Positions 1-8,391 of a stretch of 64,000 bases of DNA are shown in pieces. The stretch's first letter is position 1; the number at the start of each line of letters is the position of its first letter. The stretch covers positions 124,001 to 188,000 of the forward strand of contig CBDCNI010000001.1 of NCBI GenBank assembly GCA_965219175.1. Direction: 5' to 3'. The translations under genes and the position numbers were made by a program. The notes under the pieces are model-generated. The model was not told the origin of the DNA. It did not search any database and was given only the letters and a program-made list of their open reading frames with translations. Origin of the DNA: JBBPZK01 sp965219175 (GTDB lineage Bacteria; Actinomycetota; Rubrobacteria; Rubrobacterales; Rubrobacteraceae).

Positions 1-238
1 CTATGAAGTAGGCGATCCAGGAACCGACGAGGTTGCCGGCGATTCCGGCGCCAGCCGCCCCGATAAAGCTCATCTTGCCGATTGAGGCCAGGTATCCGGC
101 GAAGGGCGAGATGGCCTCCGAGGGGATCAAAAAGCCCATGCTCTCAAGCGTCATGAGCCCGAAGACCGCGAAGAGGCCGTGCGATCCGATAGTCTCGGTG
201 ACCCAGGTTATGAGCGGATGAAGGATTGACTCAAGCAC
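1..238 (-). CDS. DedA family membrane protein, N-terminal part (runs off the left edge)
   Basis: Reading leftward from a GTG at 238, the frame stays open to the window edge (about 79 codons). It encodes a hydrophobic N-terminus with E-S-M-G-F-L-I-P-S-E followed by a glycine-rich turn (G-A-A-G-A-G-I-A-G-N-L-V-G) and the start of a membrane segment, the pattern of DedA/SNARE-associated (VTT) membrane proteins. Characterised relatives are implicated in lipid-carrier recycling across the membrane. The C-terminal part lies outside the window. No good ribosome site precedes the GTG, so the exact start is uncertain. It lies 124 bases downstream of a methyltransferase on the same strand and may close that envelope operon. 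Confidence 0.75.
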   Translation of the reverse strand, partial: MLESILHPLITWVTETIGSHGLFAVFGLMTLESMGFLIPSEAISPFAGYLASIGKMSFIGAAGAGIAGNLVGSWIAYFI

Positions 239-362
239 GAGGGGAACCTAACACCTGAGACCGACGATTTCCAGTAACCACAAACCTGCCTCCTCCAAAA
301 CCTCGTCCAGAACATCGATACGAACTTGCCGGCGTCGGCTGCGGCCAACGACCCGATACCTT

Positions 363-1064
363 CTACGGTGGACGATACGAGTTGGTTTCCTCTCCTTCAG
401 GAAGCACGCCCGAGGATACCGCCCCGACTACGAGGGTAAGGCCTAACCGGCTGAACCCGGCGGAAGATATCTTTACTATCCGCAAGCCGGCATTCCCGGC
501 GAGGGTCGCGGCGCCCTCCGGGGAGTGTAGCTGTATCGCTCGCCGGTTCACGAGCTCGGTCAGGGCGTAGATTCTCCCTTCGATGCTCGAAAGCGGCACG
601 GTGAAAACTATCCAACCATCCGGCCGGAGGACCGAGGCCAGTGAATGTATGGCCGCCCCCACGTCCTCGACGTAGTTGAGCGTCCCGACGGTCAGCACGC
701 CGTCGAACTTCTCGTCCGGCCCCGTTCCGACCTCATCCGGCAGACGGCCCTCCCGGAGTTCCACGTTCGAGAGTCCTTCCCGGACCACGAAGTCTTTCAG
801 GTACCGGAGCATCTCCGGGGAGGAGTCGGCCGCCACCAGCCTCGCGCAGCGTCGCGCCACGGGCGCCGTGTAGTTTCCGGTCCCCGGCCCGACTTCGAGG
901 ATCGAGTCTGAAGGTCTCATAAAGCTCCCGAGAGCCTCGAAGACCAGCTTCTCCTCCCGCCTCCTGATGGTTGCGCCGAACGCCGTCCCGAAATATCTCT
1001 CGTAGGAGCCTGGGTCCCACCCGACGTTGTTTGGCAAGAGCAAACGCTTGTACGTCTCCCTCAT
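363..1064 (-). CDS. Class I SAM-dependent methyltransferase
   Basis: This 233-residue protein carries the SAM-binding motif I L-E-V-G-P-G-T-G-N-Y near residue 55, an acidic residue ending the next strand (L-V-A-A-D-S-S) and a motif-IV-like stretch (F-D-G-V-L-T-V-G-T-L-N-Y). It is therefore a Rossmann-fold class I methyltransferase of the small-molecule or lipid type. The substrate cannot be read from the sequence. Its ATG overlaps the stop of the upstream permease gene by four bases, so the two are probably translationally coupled. The gene is the fourth member of a chain running from the glycosyltransferase at 2586-4460, which suggests an envelope-lipid or export-related substrate (inference). 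Confidence 0.8.
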   Translation of the reverse strand: MRETYKRLLLPNNVGWDPGSYERYFGTAFGATIRRREEKLVFEALGSFMRPSDSILEVGPGTGNYTAPVARRCARLVAADSSPEMLRYLKDFVVREGLSNVELREGRLPDEVGTGPDEKFDGVLTVGTLNYVEDVGAAIHSLASVLRPDGWIVFTVPLSSIEGRIYALTELVNRRAIQLHSPEGAATLAGNAGLRIVKISSAGFSRLGLTLVVGAVSSGVLPEGEETNSYRPP

Positions 1065-1897
1065 ACGCCCCGTTCTACGGTTACGCGGGGCGAGCTGGAG
1101 AGGAGCAAGAAGGTCCCGAGGAGTGTCAGGCCGATACCGCCGCCTAGAAGAGTGCGCGGGAAGAGGCCGGCGGGCCAGACTTCACCGAAGAGGATCGGGG
1201 CGACTACTATAGGAACGATCGTGTGCAGGGCCATCACTATCGGCACCACGACCGAGGCGCTCCCGTTTTTGAGGGCGTCGAGCTCGACTACGAAACCCCA
1301 GAACCCGAGCCCCGCGATAACGACAACTATCAGCCCTATAGAAACTATCCCGGAAACCCGGAACACGTCGGCCACTTCCTTGTTGAGGATGCCGCTCAAG
1401 GCGTAGGCCAGTCCGCCGGCCGTGGCCCCGACCAGCGGTCCAACCGGCCTGTGGAGCAGCTTCGCCAGGGCGGGCAGGAGGATGCCCGGTCCCAGGACCA
1501 CGAAGAGCAGGACCCACTCCAGGGCGCCGGGGGTGTAGGAGCTTCTCTGGGGCGGGGCGAGGCCGACAGCGACTATCCCGAGGCCTATGAGGACCACGCC
1601 CAGGACCTCGCGTCTTCCGAGGGATTCTTTGAGCGTCCAGCGGGTCAGGCCGAGAAGGAAGGCGAGGCCGGCGGCGTTCAGGATGCGTGCGAGGGTCAGT
1701 GGGATCAGTGTGAGCGCGGAGATCTCCAGCGCCCATCCAACCAGGTTCAAGAGTATGGCCGACGCGCCCCGAAACCTCTTGCCGACCGCCACGAAAAGGA
1801 CTTTTCCTTCTTCCTGCCGCCGGGCTTCGGCCGCGAGTAACACGGCGGAGCCGTTATAGGCGAGCGTCGAGGCCAGGACGAGGATTACGCCTATCAT
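1061..1897 (-). CDS. DMT-superfamily (EamA/NIPA-like) membrane transporter
   Basis: This is a 278-residue protein that is almost entirely hydrophobic, with about nine to ten membrane segments in two halves, each beginning with a helix rich in small residues. That is the plan of the drug/metabolite transporter superfamily. The second half contains S-G-I-L-N-K-E-V and a G-F-x-x-x-x-x-A-L-K-N-G-S-A motif, where EamA- and NIPA-type carriers place their substrate-contact helices. The substrate is unknown. It overlaps both neighbours by four bases (ATGA), so it belongs to the deacetylase-permease-methyltransferase chain. A role in moving a lipid or envelope precursor would suit the neighbours but is only an inference. 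Confidence 0.65.
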   Translation of the reverse strand: MIGVILVLASTLAYNGSAVLLAAEARRQEEGKVLFVAVGKRFRGASAILLNLVGWALEISALTLIPLTLARILNAAGLAFLLGLTRWTLKESLGRREVLGVVLIGLGIVAVGLAPPQRSSYTPGALEWVLLFVVLGPGILLPALAKLLHRPVGPLVGATAGGLAYALSGILNKEVADVFRVSGIVSIGLIVVVIAGLGFWGFVVELDALKNGSASVVVPIVMALHTIVPIVVAPILFGEVWPAGLFPRTLLGGGIGLTLLGTFLLLSSSPRVTVERGV

Positions 1898-2610
1898 CTC
1901 TCTTCGTCCAGAAGCCCTCCGACGGAGCAGATTTCGAGGCCCCTGGAAGACGCTTCCCCGAGGAGAATCGGCAAGGCGTCGAGGGTGGCTTTCCAGGAAC
2001 CGGGAGCGGAGTAGCGATCCGAGTCGTGCAGCAGGAGTATGTCTCCCGGCTCGGGAGATCCGAGCGTCTCCAAGACGGAGCGTGGCGTCGCCCCCAACTC
2101 CCAGTCTTCACCCCAGCGAGCCCAGAGAGTCCGTCTCAAACCCTGCCGGTCGGCTTCGATCCAGGATGCGGCGTTGAACACGCCGTAGGGCGGCCTGAAA
2201 AAGCGGATGGGACGCCCGGAAACGTCTTCGATCAGGGCTCTCGCCCGGCGCATGTCTGAGACGGTCCGGCCCAGTGTCAGGCGTAGGTGGTTTCGATGCC
2301 GGTAGCAGTGAACCGCCGCCTCGTGGCCCCTGGCGACGATCTCCCGGAGCCGTCCGGGGTCGCGCTCGACCTGCTCCCCGACGACGAAGAACGTGGCCCC
2401 GGCTCCAGCCTCATCCAACACGTCCAGGAACTTTTCGAGACAAGCATCCGGCCCGTCGTCGAAGGTCAGGGCTATGGAGCTACTACCGTTCGTTTCGATA
2501 CGGGTGGTTGTCGGGAAGAGTTGGCGTCCTACCGGGAAGCGGGCGACGGCAGGCGCGGAATAGGCGGCCAGGAGCGCCGCCGAGGCTAGAGCCGGGACGG
2601 CTGCACGCAC
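1894..2610 (-). CDS. Exported polysaccharide deacetylase (NodB/CE4 fold)
   Basis: This 238-residue protein has an N-terminal hydrophobic signal or anchor and the CE4 deacetylase motifs in order: T-F-D-D-G-P-D (catalytic Asp and metal Asp), H-C-Y-R-H-R-N-H (metal-binding histidines), R-P-P-Y-G, and L-L-L-H-D-S near the C-terminus. All key residues are present, so it is predicted to be an active metal-dependent de-N-acetylase outside the membrane, acting on N-acetylated glycan or a glycolipid. The GTG start at 2610 has GAGGATT upstream and lies inside the 3' end of the glycosyltransferase gene (25-base overlap), which indicates coupling. That upstream gene ends in a degenerate copy of the same fold, so the active and inactive forms are co-translated. 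Confidence 0.86.
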   Translation of the reverse strand: MRAAVPALASAALLAAYSAPAVARFPVGRQLFPTTTRIETNGSSSIALTFDDGPDACLEKFLDVLDEAGAGATFFVVGEQVERDPGRLREIVARGHEAAVHCYRHRNHLRLTLGRTVSDMRRARALIEDVSGRPIRFFRPPYGVFNAASWIEADRQGLRRTLWARWGEDWELGATPRSVLETLGSPEPGDILLLHDSDRYSAPGSWKATLDALPILLGEASSRGLEICSVGGLLDEER

Positions 2611-4460
2611 TCGAATCCTCTCCGGTGGACCGTCTCTATCTCCTGCGATAGCCGCGAGCGGACGGCTCCGGGTCCGGAAGCATCCATTACTATCAGACCG
2701 GCGTGCGGCTCGCGCGCGGATTTCTCGGCCATGACCAGCCGGGTGTGGGGCGGCGCGTCGGCCAGCGCGGCGAGGTTCGTCTTGGGAGCGGGAAGGAAGT
2801 AGACTGGATACACGCCTGTCGCCCGCCGGATACTCATCGAGGCGTTCTGCGCCAGCTCTCTGTCCTGCAAGGGTTCGGAGAACTCTTTGTCCGCCGATTC
2901 TTCCGCCACCCCGAACGTGATGCCTGGGGCGGCGCGCAGACCGGACGCCGCGCGGGCGTCGACGAAAATGGTCAATGAAACTCGTTCCTGAAGAGCCAGG
3001 CTTTCAGCGGCTGTGGCGGTCGCCGGGTCGGTGGTGCGAACCGCGAGCGCGACCTTTCCGGGCGCGGGGTTGTAGCCTGGCATTTCGATATCCAATGCCT
3101 TCGCCGCCAACGCCGCACCGGAAGTTGCGAATATGGACCAGCCGAAGAACGCGAGCGCCGCCACAGACGCCAGGACGGGCCGGGGCCGCAGGCTCCACCG
3201 GGGAGCGGAAGACGGCTCGGGGCTACCGACCAGTGAACCGACGACCGTTGTCAAATCGGGTGCGTCCGGGTCTCTCTCGGGTGCAGGTAGTGGAGTTTCG
3301 CGGCTCACGGCGGCCCGGAGGAGAGAGGTCAATTCTCCGGCGCTTTCCGCCCGGATGGCGACGCGCTCTTGTTCCATGACTAGGGCGTTCAACTCCCCGT
3401 GGCCGAGGATTGCGTCGTAGAAAATCACCGGTAGGTCCAACTCGATGGCTTCGATGCAGGTCATGCCGCCTGCGTTCTGGATCAGGCAATCGGACGCCGC
3501 CATGAGCGCGGGCAGGTCCTCCCTCCATCCCAGCACCAAAACATCCTTCCGGCCGGCGAACTTCTTCTCCAATCGAGCCTTGAGCCCGGTATTCTCACCC
3601 GTCACGACGACCGTGTACGCACCGGCTTCGACGGCGCACCGGGCGGCGCCTTCGAGGTCGCCGATACCCCAGGCGCCTCCCACCACGAGCGCCACGAAAG
3701 CCTCCGGCGGAACTCCCAGGAAAGCGCGGGTTTCTTTCCTGTCCGGGACGGTGTGGACCGCTGGATCCACCGGCATCCGGACCAGGGCCGCTTCTCCCCC
3801 GGCGCGTGCGGCCAACTCCACCGAGTGGCGGGAGACGACCAGGTGCAGGTCGATCTCGGGGACCACCCATAGCGGATGGACCCCGTAGTCCGCGACGACG
3901 GCGACCACCGGCGCGCGCAGCCTGCCCTTCTTCCGCAGGCGTCCGAGGGCGGCGGTCACCAGCGGGTAAGTGGAGATCACCACGTCCGGCCGCTCTTTTT
4001 CGAGCAGCCCCAGCAGCTGATTAGCGCAAAACAACCCAACCAGGAATCGCACGACACCCGCCCCGGCTCTCCTGGAAGTTACGGCGAAAATAGCGCCCAG
4101 CGTCCTCGGGGTGCGCCGGACCTGGCTACAGTAACCGCGAGAGAGCGACCATCCCAGGATGCGGCTCATGATCCACAAACCATCCTCCTCGACCACCTCG
4201 CACCCGGCCCGCTCCAACTCGGCCCGCACGGTGCGACCAGCCGCCTTGTGTCCTCCGCCCACGGCGGCGGTAAGGATAAGAACTTTGCGGTCGGAAACGA
4301 GGTCGAAGTCGAGAGGTTCGAAGAACTTCGGAGACAGACCCTCAGGAGGAGCCTGAGAGCGGCGCACGAGTAGCGTCCACAGTATCAGCAAGAGCGCGGG
4401 TATGGCTACTAGATATCCGACCATTCCGGTCACGGCACCCCCACAGTCTAGTTTCTCCAT
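2586..4460 (-). CDS. MGDG-synthase-like glycosyltransferase fused to a degenerate deacetylase-fold domain
   Basis: This is a 624-residue protein. Residues about 12-32 form a membrane segment. Residues about 57-390 are a GT28/MGDG-synthase-type glycosyltransferase, with T-A-A-V-G-G-G-H-K-A-A-G at 64-75 and the donor-binding N-A-G-G-M-T-C-I-E-A at 329-338. A second membrane segment lies at about 428-450. Residues 469-624 have the order and spacing of a NodB deacetylase but have lost its catalytic residues: A-V-R-T-T-D-P stands where T-F-D-D-G-P is expected, no paired histidines follow, L-P-A-P-K replaces R-P-P-Y-G, and V-M-D-A-S replaces L-L-H. The enzyme probably glycosylates a membrane lipid on the inner face, with the pseudo-deacetylase domain outside. 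It heads the operon that runs toward 363. Confidence 0.8.
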   Translation of the reverse strand: MEKLDCGGAVTGMVGYLVAIPALLLILWTLLVRRSQAPPEGLSPKFFEPLDFDLVSDRKVLILTAAVGGGHKAAGRTVRAELERAGCEVVEEDGLWIMSRILGWSLSRGYCSQVRRTPRTLGAIFAVTSRRAGAGVVRFLVGLFCANQLLGLLEKERPDVVISTYPLVTAALGRLRKKGRLRAPVVAVVADYGVHPLWVVPEIDLHLVVSRHSVELAARAGGEAALVRMPVDPAVHTVPDRKETRAFLGVPPEAFVALVVGGAWGIGDLEGAARCAVEAGAYTVVVTGENTGLKARLEKKFAGRKDVLVLGWREDLPALMAASDCLIQNAGGMTCIEAIELDLPVIFYDAILGHGELNALVMEQERVAIRAESAGELTSLLRAAVSRETPLPAPERDPDAPDLTTVVGSLVGSPEPSSAPRWSLRPRPVLASVAALAFFGWSIFATSGAALAAKALDIEMPGYNPAPGKVALAVRTTDPATATAAESLALQERVSLTIFVDARAASGLRAAPGITFGVAEESADKEFSEPLQDRELAQNASMSIRRATGVYPVYFLPAPKTNLAALADAPPHTRLVMAEKSAREPHAGLIVMDASGPGAVRSRLSQEIETVHRRGFECVQPSRL

Positions 4461-4557
4461 CTCCAGGCGTTCGGGATGGACTCCCGGCGCCAGTTTATCC
4501 CTGGATTTACGTCGGGATCAAGCATCTCATCGAACGGTAAGAGAGAGGTAAGAGAGA

Positions 4558-5970
4558 TTATCCACCGGAAGTACCGTTCATTGGCATCTTCAGGGTGAAC
4601 GTGGAGCCTTTGCCGGGTTCGCTCCTGGCTTCGACCGTACCGCCGTGGGCTTCGGCGATCTGGCAAGCAATGGAGAGCCCGAGGCCCGCTCCCTCCGTCG
4701 CGCGTGCCGTATCAGCCCGATAGAAACGCTCGAAGATGAGCGGTAGCTGCTCTTTCGGGATGCCGATACCCGTATCCGAAACCTCCAACAGCGCCCATCC
4801 GTCTTCCTCGCGCACCGACACGATCACTTCTCCGTCCGCCGGGGTGTATTTCATGGCGTTGTCCAGAAAGATGTCAGCCACTTGCCGGATGCGGTCCCGG
4901 TCGAAGTAGCCCTCTACGAGCCCCCTGGATGGCTGATAGCCGACCGATGGCTTGCCGGCTCCGTTACCGGCCGCCTCCCGGGCTCCTCTCACCGCCTCAC
5001 CGGCCAAAGCGTCCAGGCTCTGGCGGCTGCGTCTGAGCGGTACGCCTTCGTCTCCGCGGGCGAGGATGAGCAGCTCCTCCACGAGTGATTTCATGCGCTC
5101 CGACTCCCTCTTGATGGCCGCGACCGCCTTGCGGGCGGCTTCCGGGTCTTCGAGGCCCCACTCGTCGAGCATCCTGGCGTAGCCGGAGATGGAGGTCAGG
5201 GGGGTTCTTAGCTCGTGGCTGGCGTCGGCGGTGAAGCTCCTCTGCCGGGCGAGGGTCTCTTCCCGGCGGGCGAAGGCGGACTCCAGGCGCGAGAGGAGGC
5301 GGTTTATCGTCCTCGTCAGACGGCCTATCTCGTCTCTGCCGTTGGCGACCGGCAGCCGCTTTGAGAGGTCGCCTTCGGTGATCCTACGGGCCGAGTCAAC
5401 GACGGCTTCTACGGGAGAGAGGGCGGTCCGGGCCAGGAAGTACGCCCCGACGACCGCGAGCAGCAGCGCCGCCAGCAGCCCCGCCGCCAGCGCCACCCCG
5501 AAGACGTTCAGGGCCTCGCGGGCGCTCTCGTAGGACTTGCCGGCCTCGACCACGCGGGCTCCGCCGTCGGGGGGATTTACCGGCACCGCGTAGACGTAAT
5601 CCGGCGGCTCCGGCGAGAGGTTCGCCTCTCCGCCTGTAGGGTTACCGGAGACGAGCATCCGGCGCCAGACAGTATCGGTCTGTCCGTTGTTCCTCGGGAC
5701 CAGGTTCACCGTCCGGGCCAACACCCGGCCCTGTCCGTCGCGGACGATCACGTACACGCCGTTCAGGGTGAGGCGTTCGACTTCCTTCGGGCTCAACTTC
5801 TTTCCGGCGCCGATAGAGCGGGCCGCTTCGAGAGCCCGGTCCTGCACCGTACTCTCGACGTTGGACGGCAAGGTCGAACTGAGGGCCGTAAACAGGAAAA
5901 CGCCGAGCAGCACCAGAATGGTCCCTATAGCCAGGGCGTTGAAAAGGGTGAGCCGCCAGCGGATGGACAT
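4558..5970 (-). CDS. Membrane sensor histidine kinase
   Basis: This 470-residue protein has an N-terminal membrane helix (about 10-32), an extracytoplasmic sensor region, a second helix (about 157-178) and a HAMP linker ending G-R-D-E-I-G-R-L. The HisKA segment holds the phospho-acceptor in A-S-H-E-L-R-T-P-L-T. An HATPase domain follows with the N box (D-N-A-M-K-Y-T), D-T-G-I-G-I and G-A-G-L-G-L-S. It is a complete orthodox kinase of the OmpR/EnvZ-type pairs. It lies 17 bases downstream of the response regulator in the operon PAP2-regulator-kinase. The signal is unknown. Linkage to a lipid phosphatase suggests an envelope or phosphate stimulus (inference). Confidence 0.93.
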   Translation of the reverse strand: MSIRWRLTLFNALAIGTILVLLGVFLFTALSSTLPSNVESTVQDRALEAARSIGAGKKLSPKEVERLTLNGVYVIVRDGQGRVLARTVNLVPRNNGQTDTVWRRMLVSGNPTGGEANLSPEPPDYVYAVPVNPPDGGARVVEAGKSYESAREALNVFGVALAAGLLAALLLAVVGAYFLARTALSPVEAVVDSARRITEGDLSKRLPVANGRDEIGRLTRTINRLLSRLESAFARREETLARQRSFTADASHELRTPLTSISGYARMLDEWGLEDPEAARKAVAAIKRESERMKSLVEELLILARGDEGVPLRRSRQSLDALAGEAVRGAREAAGNGAGKPSVGYQPSRGLVEGYFDRDRIRQVADIFLDNAMKYTPADGEVIVSVREEDGWALLEVSDTGIGIPKEQLPLIFERFYRADTARATEGAGLGLSIACQIAEAHGGTVEARSEPGKGSTFTLKMPMNGTSGG

Positions 5971-5987
5971 AGTCTTTTAGGCTCCTA

Positions 5988-6665
5988 TCAAGACTCTCTC
6001 AGGGTGTAGCCGATCCCGCGTACCGTCTGGATCAGGGGCCGCTCCGCCGGGGAGTCCACCTTTTTGCGCAGGTAGCCGATATATACGTCCACCACTTTTG
6101 ACTCTAGGTCTACTTCGTGATCCCAGACCCTCTCCAAAAGCAGGTCCCTGGATAGGACCCGGCGGGGGTTGCGGGCCATGAACTCGAGCAGCCCGTACTC
6201 CCGGACAGTCAAGTCTATGTCTCGTTCTCCGCGCCGGACCTCGCGGGTCGTGGTATTGATCTCCAACTCCGAGAAACGGATCACCTCTTCCCCGTGAGCC
6301 CGTCGCACCAGCGCCCCGAGCCTAGCCAGCAGCTCCTCGACGTGGAAAGGTTTCGTGAGGTAGTCGTCGGCCCCCATATCGAGGCTGTGGACTTTATCCG
6401 GCAGGGTGTCGCGGGCGGTCAGCATCAAGACCGGCGTCCTGTCTCCCCGCCGGCGCAGCCGTTTCAAGACCCCGACTCCGTCCAATCCAGGGAGCATGAT
6501 ATCCAGCACGACAACCTCCGGCCGGAAACTCTCCGCGACTTCGAGCGCCGAAGGACCGTCATTGGCGCACCGGACTTCCAGGTTGCGATGCCCGAGCTCC
6601 AGCTCCAGAAGCTCAAGGATCGAACGGTCATCCTCCACGAGCATCACGCGGGTCCCGGCTCTCAT
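5988..6665 (-). CDS. OmpR/PhoB-family response regulator
   Basis: This is a 225-residue protein. The receiver domain has the acidic pair E-D-D, the phospho-acceptor in V-V-L-D-I-M-L-P-G, the T of M-L-T-A-R and K of L-T-K-P-F. The C-terminal winged helix contains L-T-V-R-E-Y-G-L-L-E and ends V-R-G-I-G-Y-T-L. I place the start at the ATG at 6665, which overlaps the stop of the PAP2 gene by four bases (ATGA). The same frame is open further upstream, but there it only runs through the PAP2 gene in another reading frame and has no receiver-domain character. The cognate kinase lies directly downstream. Confidence 0.93.
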   Translation of the reverse strand: MRAGTRVMLVEDDRSILELLELELGHRNLEVRCANDGPSALEVAESFRPEVVVLDIMLPGLDGVGVLKRLRRRGDRTPVLMLTARDTLPDKVHSLDMGADDYLTKPFHVEELLARLGALVRRAHGEEVIRFSELEINTTTREVRRGERDIDLTVREYGLLEFMARNPRRVLSRDLLLERVWDHEVDLESKVVDVYIGYLRKKVDSPAERPLIQTVRGIGYTLRES

Positions 6666-7387
6666 ACTCTCCCCTGCCTCTCGCGGAGCGAGCGCCACAG
6701 CAGGAACGCGCTCCCGACAGTGCTCACCCACACCGAGGCCGAGAGATACCCGGCCAAGATGTCCGTCGGATAATGGACGCCCAGGTACAGTCGGCTGAAC
6801 CCGATGAGCAGCACCAGAGCAACACCGACCGCTGCCACCGTCCAGCGCTTCCAACTTTCGAGCCGCAGGGCAAGTAGCAGGGCGAGGGTGCCGTAGAAAC
6901 CGACGGCGACGGTCGCGTGTCCGCTCGGGAACGAGTAGAACGAAGCCGTGTAATTCGACTGAAAGAGTTCCGGCCGCGCCCGCTGAAAGACCGCTTTCAG
7001 GATGGTTGTCAAGACTATGCCTCCGGTGGTCGAGATGGCGAGCAGGGCGGCGGAGAGCACGAGTCCCCGGCGGTAGAAGGCGTAGAGTGCGACGAGCAAG
7101 AGTGGGACGACGACCCAATAGTAGCCGAGGGCGGTTATGAGACGCATCGGACCGTCCAGCCAGGCTGGGAACGTAGCGTGGATCCAGAGTAGGACAGATC
7201 TGTCGAACCGGCGACTCTCGCCCTCGACTACCCCGTCGGCCAACTCGGCGAAGGCAACTATGACGGCGATAGAAGCGAGCAGACCGAGCAACAAACCGGC
7301 GGTAATGGTCAGGCCCAGGCGGCGGGAGATCCAGGCGAGAGTTTTACTGAAAATCTGTTTGCCCCCGATAGAGATACGCCCGAACAT
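6662..7387 (-). CDS. PAP2-type membrane phosphatase
   Basis: This 241-residue polytopic protein has the three PAP2 signatures: K-A-V-F-Q-R-A-R-P, P-S-G-H and S-R-L-Y-L-G-V-H-Y-P-T-D. The phosphatase active site is therefore complete, facing the outer side of the membrane. Members dephosphorylate phosphatidic acid, phosphatidylglycerol phosphate or undecaprenyl pyrophosphate, and the sequence does not decide which. It is the first gene of a three-gene operon with a two-component system, which could make this phosphatase part of the sensed lipid pathway, though that is inference. The start at 7387 follows an AT-rich stretch (7388-7400) that may hold the promoter. Confidence 0.88.
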   Translation of the reverse strand: MFGRISIGGKQIFSKTLAWISRRLGLTITAGLLLGLLASIAVIVAFAELADGVVEGESRRFDRSVLLWIHATFPAWLDGPMRLITALGYYWVVVPLLLVALYAFYRRGLVLSAALLAISTTGGIVLTTILKAVFQRARPELFQSNYTASFYSFPSGHATVAVGFYGTLALLLALRLESWKRWTVAAVGVALVLLIGFSRLYLGVHYPTDILAGYLSASVWVSTVGSAFLLWRSLRERQGRV

Positions 7388-7501
7388 GGGATTTATTTTA
7401 AACCGCCGGTGAGACGATGCTTGTCATGGCGCTCAACATCCGCTGCTTCCGGCGCGAAACCGGAACACTAGACGCCTTGGAGAGCGCCCAACTTGCGAGA
7501 A

Positions 7502-7543
7502 GCAGCGCCCGAAACCAACCTCACCGTTGTCCCCGGGCGCTGC
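7502..7543. repeat. Inverted repeat between the stress protein gene and the PAP2 operon
   Basis: GCAGCGCCCG at 7502-7511 is the exact reverse complement of CGGGCGCTGC at 7534-7543. A further copy of GGGCGCTGCC follows at 7548-7557, so two alternative hairpins can form. It lies just past the stop of the universal stress protein gene read on the minus strand and could end its transcription. No T-run follows, so a Rho-independent terminator is not established. Confidence 0.35.
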
Positions 7544-7563
7544 CTTTGGGCGCTGCCCTTCAA

Positions 7564-8004
7564 TTATCCGTCGCGCACCACCAGGACTGGTTGCCGAGAG
7601 TAGCGGACGATACTTTCAGAGTCACTCCCCATCAAGGCCCGCTTTATCGTACCCTTGCCCTTACCGCCGACTACGATCAAATCAGCGTTCAGATCTTCAC
7701 CTAGTTGTATAATTTCATTGTCTGCTCGCTGTCCGACTCGGAAGTGAGCCCCGGTAATCTCCCCGCCCATACCCTCGATCTGAGAAACCAGGTCGTCCAG
7801 GAATTTCTTCTGCTCTAACTTGAGCTTGTCGTACTCGGTGTCCGACAACTCGCCGCCCAAAACCCACGGAGAGATGATCGCCACGTAAACGACGTGCAAC
7901 TCGGCCCCGAGCCTGCCCGCCATACTGGTTGCCATCCGCAACGCCAACCTCGAATCCTCAGAGTCGTCGGCAGCTAGCAGTATCCTCGTGGGCAACATGT
8001 CCAT
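7564..8004 (-). CDS. Universal stress protein (UspA fold)
   Basis: This 146-residue single-domain protein has the N-terminal strand R-I-L-L-A-A-D-D-S-E-D-S, the D-L-I-V-V-G strand and the ATP-binding loop G-G-K-G-K-G-x9-G-S-D-S, so it belongs to the nucleotide-binding branch of the family. ATG at 8004 is preceded by AAAGGAAG at a suitable distance. It stands alone, divergent from the betaine carrier gene. Members respond to starvation, oxidative or osmotic stress, which would suit the neighbouring osmolyte genes, but there is no direct evidence of co-regulation. Confidence 0.88.
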   Translation of the reverse strand: MDMLPTRILLAADDSEDSRLALRMATSMAGRLGAELHVVYVAIISPWVLGGELSDTEYDKLKLEQKKFLDDLVSQIEGMGGEITGAHFRVGQRADNEIIQLGEDLNADLIVVGGKGKGTIKRALMGSDSESIVRYSRQPVLVVRDG

Positions 8005-8391
8005 CGTCTACTTCCTTTCTCTGCCCCGCGTATACCGTTTAGACAGAAGTCTCGTGAAACCCCGGAGGCCAGATAATTAGACCAACATTGTATAAGACTC
8101 GTACAAGCTGCGCGAATCCCTGGTCCGTAGCGAATATTTCTCGGATTCAGGCCAGAGACCTACCCCATCAAATTTAACAAAACTTAAACGAATACTTGGA
8201 CATAATGCTTCCATAAGGGTTAGGTTAGTGTATGGTATCTGGAACGCTACGCACGAGGGCGGCGGAAAATTTCTGGGGATGGCTAGCAGGGTGTTTGGAC
8301 TAGAGGTCCTGGTTACGACACAACCTGTAGGCATTCTTTATACGGAGTCGTTCTTTCGCCTGACATGAAGCAGTCGGAGAAGGGGTTTCAG
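8005..8391. other. Divergent intergenic region between the stress protein and betaine carrier genes
   Basis: About 390 bases, richer in A and T than the flanks, separate two divergent genes and must hold both promoters. I could not settle on a convincing -35/-10 pair. TATACG occurs near both ends and CATAAT near the middle. GGAC-TAGAG-GTCC near 8300 is a short palindrome. A minus-strand frame of 85 codons here has no ribosome site or recognisable protein features, so I do not call it. Confidence 0.5.

Noticed and set aside
5988..7118. A 376-residue version of the response regulator
   Set aside because: The extra N-terminal part is the PAP2 gene read in another frame. The receiver domain begins at the ATG at 6665, coupled by ATGA.
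8077..8334. 85-codon open frame on the minus strand in the intergenic region
   Set aside because: No ribosome site, no membrane or domain pattern, AT-rich spacer composition, and it lies where both divergent promoters must be.
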